A stretch of DNA of 64,000 nucleotides, taken from contig NZ_JAIVKJ010000001.1 of NCBI RefSeq assembly GCF_020524885.1, positions 434,001 to 498,000 of the forward strand. The letters run 5' to 3'. Below, in pieces: positions 63,135 to 64,000 of this stretch; within the stretch, counting starts at the first letter, position 1, and every line of letters begins with the position of its first letter. The DNA is from Microbulbifer elongatus. GTDB taxonomy: Bacteria; Pseudomonadota; Gammaproteobacteria; Pseudomonadales; Cellvibrionaceae. A program made the translations under genes and the position numbers. Below the pieces are notes generated by a model, which was given only the letters and a program-made list of their open reading frames with translations, had not been told where the DNA came from and did not search any database.

Positions 63135-64000
63135 CAGTAGGGAATTCCGTATTTATCCAGGCGACGGTACAGGGCCTGACGACTTAATCCAAGTTCGCGC
63201 GCGGCCTGGGCAATGATGCCATCGCAGCTGGCCAGTGTCTGCTCCAGTAATTCGCGGCTCGGTTCGAAGTTTAGGTCTGGCACTTTAAGTTGAGCATCTT
63301 CCGGCAGCGCCAGAGTACCCTCTTCAATAGTATCGCCTCTGGTCAGAACTGCAGCCCGTTGCATTACGTTCTGCAGTTCGCGCACGTTGCCGGGCCAACT
63401 GTAACGCAACAAGCTTTGCTGTGCTTGCGGGCCCAGTTGTTTGCCGGTAGTCGTTAGGAAACTACGGGCCAGCGGCAGTATATCTTCTGGGCGGTCACTT
63501 AATGGTGGCAGTTTCAGTTCAATTACATTCAGTCGGTAAAACAGGTCCTGGCGGAAGCTGCCATCACTGATCATCTGCTGCAGGTTGCTGTTGGTCGCAC
63601 TGATCACTCGCACCTGCACTTTGCGGGTCTGGCTGCTGCCCAGGCGCTGGAATTCTCCAGTCTGCAGGACCCGCAGCAATTTTACCTGGCCACTGGCGGA
63701 GAGCTCGCCGATTTCGTCGAGAAACAGGGTGCCGCCATCGGCGGCTTCAAAGCGCCCCTGGCGCACCTTGTTACCGGCACCGGTGTAGGCTCCCGCCTCA
63801 GCCCCAAACAGCTCGGCTTCCATCAGTTCTTCTGGCAGCGCGCCAACGTTGACCTTGATGTAGGGGCCGCCTTTCACGCTGGAGTTGGCCTGGACGATAT
63901 CGGCAACTTTCTCCTTGCCGGCACCGTTGGGGCCGGTAATCAGCACCGGCACATCAGAGTGGGCGACCTGGGTGGCCATTTCCAGCAGTGTCTGCACACT
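63134..64000 (-). CDS. sigma54-dependent response regulator/activator, C-terminal part (cut by window end)
   Basis: AAA+ activator of sigma54 RNA polymerase. Visible are a Walker A variant GPNGAGKE (usually GESGTGKE), the sigma54 loop GAYTGA (usually GAFTGA), Walker B GGTLFLDEIGEL, the second region GEFQRLGSSQTRKVQVRVISATN and SWPGNVRELQN, then a Fis-type HTH (IIAQAARELGLSRQALYRRLDKYG). The receiver domain is beyond the right edge. With the kinase in the same operon, it is most likely the NtrX/ZraR-like partner. The Phe-to-Tyr change in the GAFTGA loop is tolerated in some activators. Confidence 0.92.
   Translation of the reverse strand, partial: SVQTLLEMATQVAHSDVPVLITGPNGAGKEKVADIVQANSSVKGGPYIKVNVGALPEELMEAELFGAEAGAYTGAGNKVRQGRFEAADGGTLFLDEIGELSASGQVKLLRVLQTGEFQRLGSSQTRKVQVRVISATNSNLQQMISDGSFRQDLFYRLNVIELKLPPLSDRPEDILPLARSFLTTTGKQLGPQAQQSLLRYSWPGNVRELQNVMQRAAVLTRGDTIEEGTLALPEDAQLKVPDLNFEPSRELLEQTLASCDGIIAQAARELGLSRQALYRRLDKYGIPY

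Overview
The window looks like chromosomal DNA of a marine gammaproteobacterium of the Microbulbifer/Cellvibrionales kind. This is inferred from gene content: a Gram-negative 'GN' sortase with its VIT/VWA target, KpsC/KpsS capsule enzymes, sulfotransferases beside an SLC13 permease, and Pseudomonas-like AceE/AceF, MetE/MetR, GcvP, PurU, PyrB and SbcB. No rRNA, tRNA, CRISPR array or transposase was seen.

1-25,300: a surface-polysaccharide (capsule) locus. It opens with the end of rfbC, then rfbD and rfbB (dTDP-rhamnose). Next comes a visibly AT-richer stretch (about 2,400-14,650): a three-module glycosyltransferase with six N-terminal repeats, three sulfotransferase-like genes, a WcbI-like gene, an alpha/beta hydrolase and a double GT2 glycosyltransferase. 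An SLC13/SAC1-like permease with two RCK_C domains follows. A toxin-antitoxin pair and two uncharacterised genes interrupt the locus on the minus strand. It resumes with a glycosyltransferase, kpsC, a PhyH-type dioxygenase and kpsS. Together these suggest a rhamnose-containing, probably sulfated polysaccharide on a poly-Kdo linker (group 2 capsule type); export genes and rfbA would lie outside the window.

25,500-43,450: mostly housekeeping genes. A DEAD-box helicase, cytochrome b561, divergent metR/metE, an exported amidohydrolase, an OafA-type acyltransferase with SGNH domain, pepQ, purU, a small lipoprotein, an exported unknown protein, a MHYT membrane sensor and gcvP. A 145-bp copy of the 3' end of pepQ sits on the far side of the acyltransferase and stops at a REP-like element.

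43,450-55,400: a membrane diguanylate cyclase, a DUF2007 protein, argS, sbcB, pyrB, a DUF1254/DUF1214 protein, and the two-gene sortase system (VIT/VWA target plus class GN sortase).

55,400-64,000: a long leader with a promoter-like sequence and a perfect 17-bp palindrome, then aceE-aceF (pyruvate dehydrogenase E1 and E2). Three consecutive small lipoprotein genes share a spaced-cysteine motif. A minus-strand sigma54 activator/NtrY-like histidine kinase pair closes the window, the activator running off the right edge.

Bidirectional rho-independent terminators separate convergent genes at 27.4, 40.5 and 50.6 kb; another follows aceF at 60.4 kb. Least explained: the cysteine-motif lipoprotein trio, the sulfated-polysaccharide island with its trimodular transferase, the two unknown genes at 17.2-19.3 kb, and the pepQ duplication around the acyltransferase.
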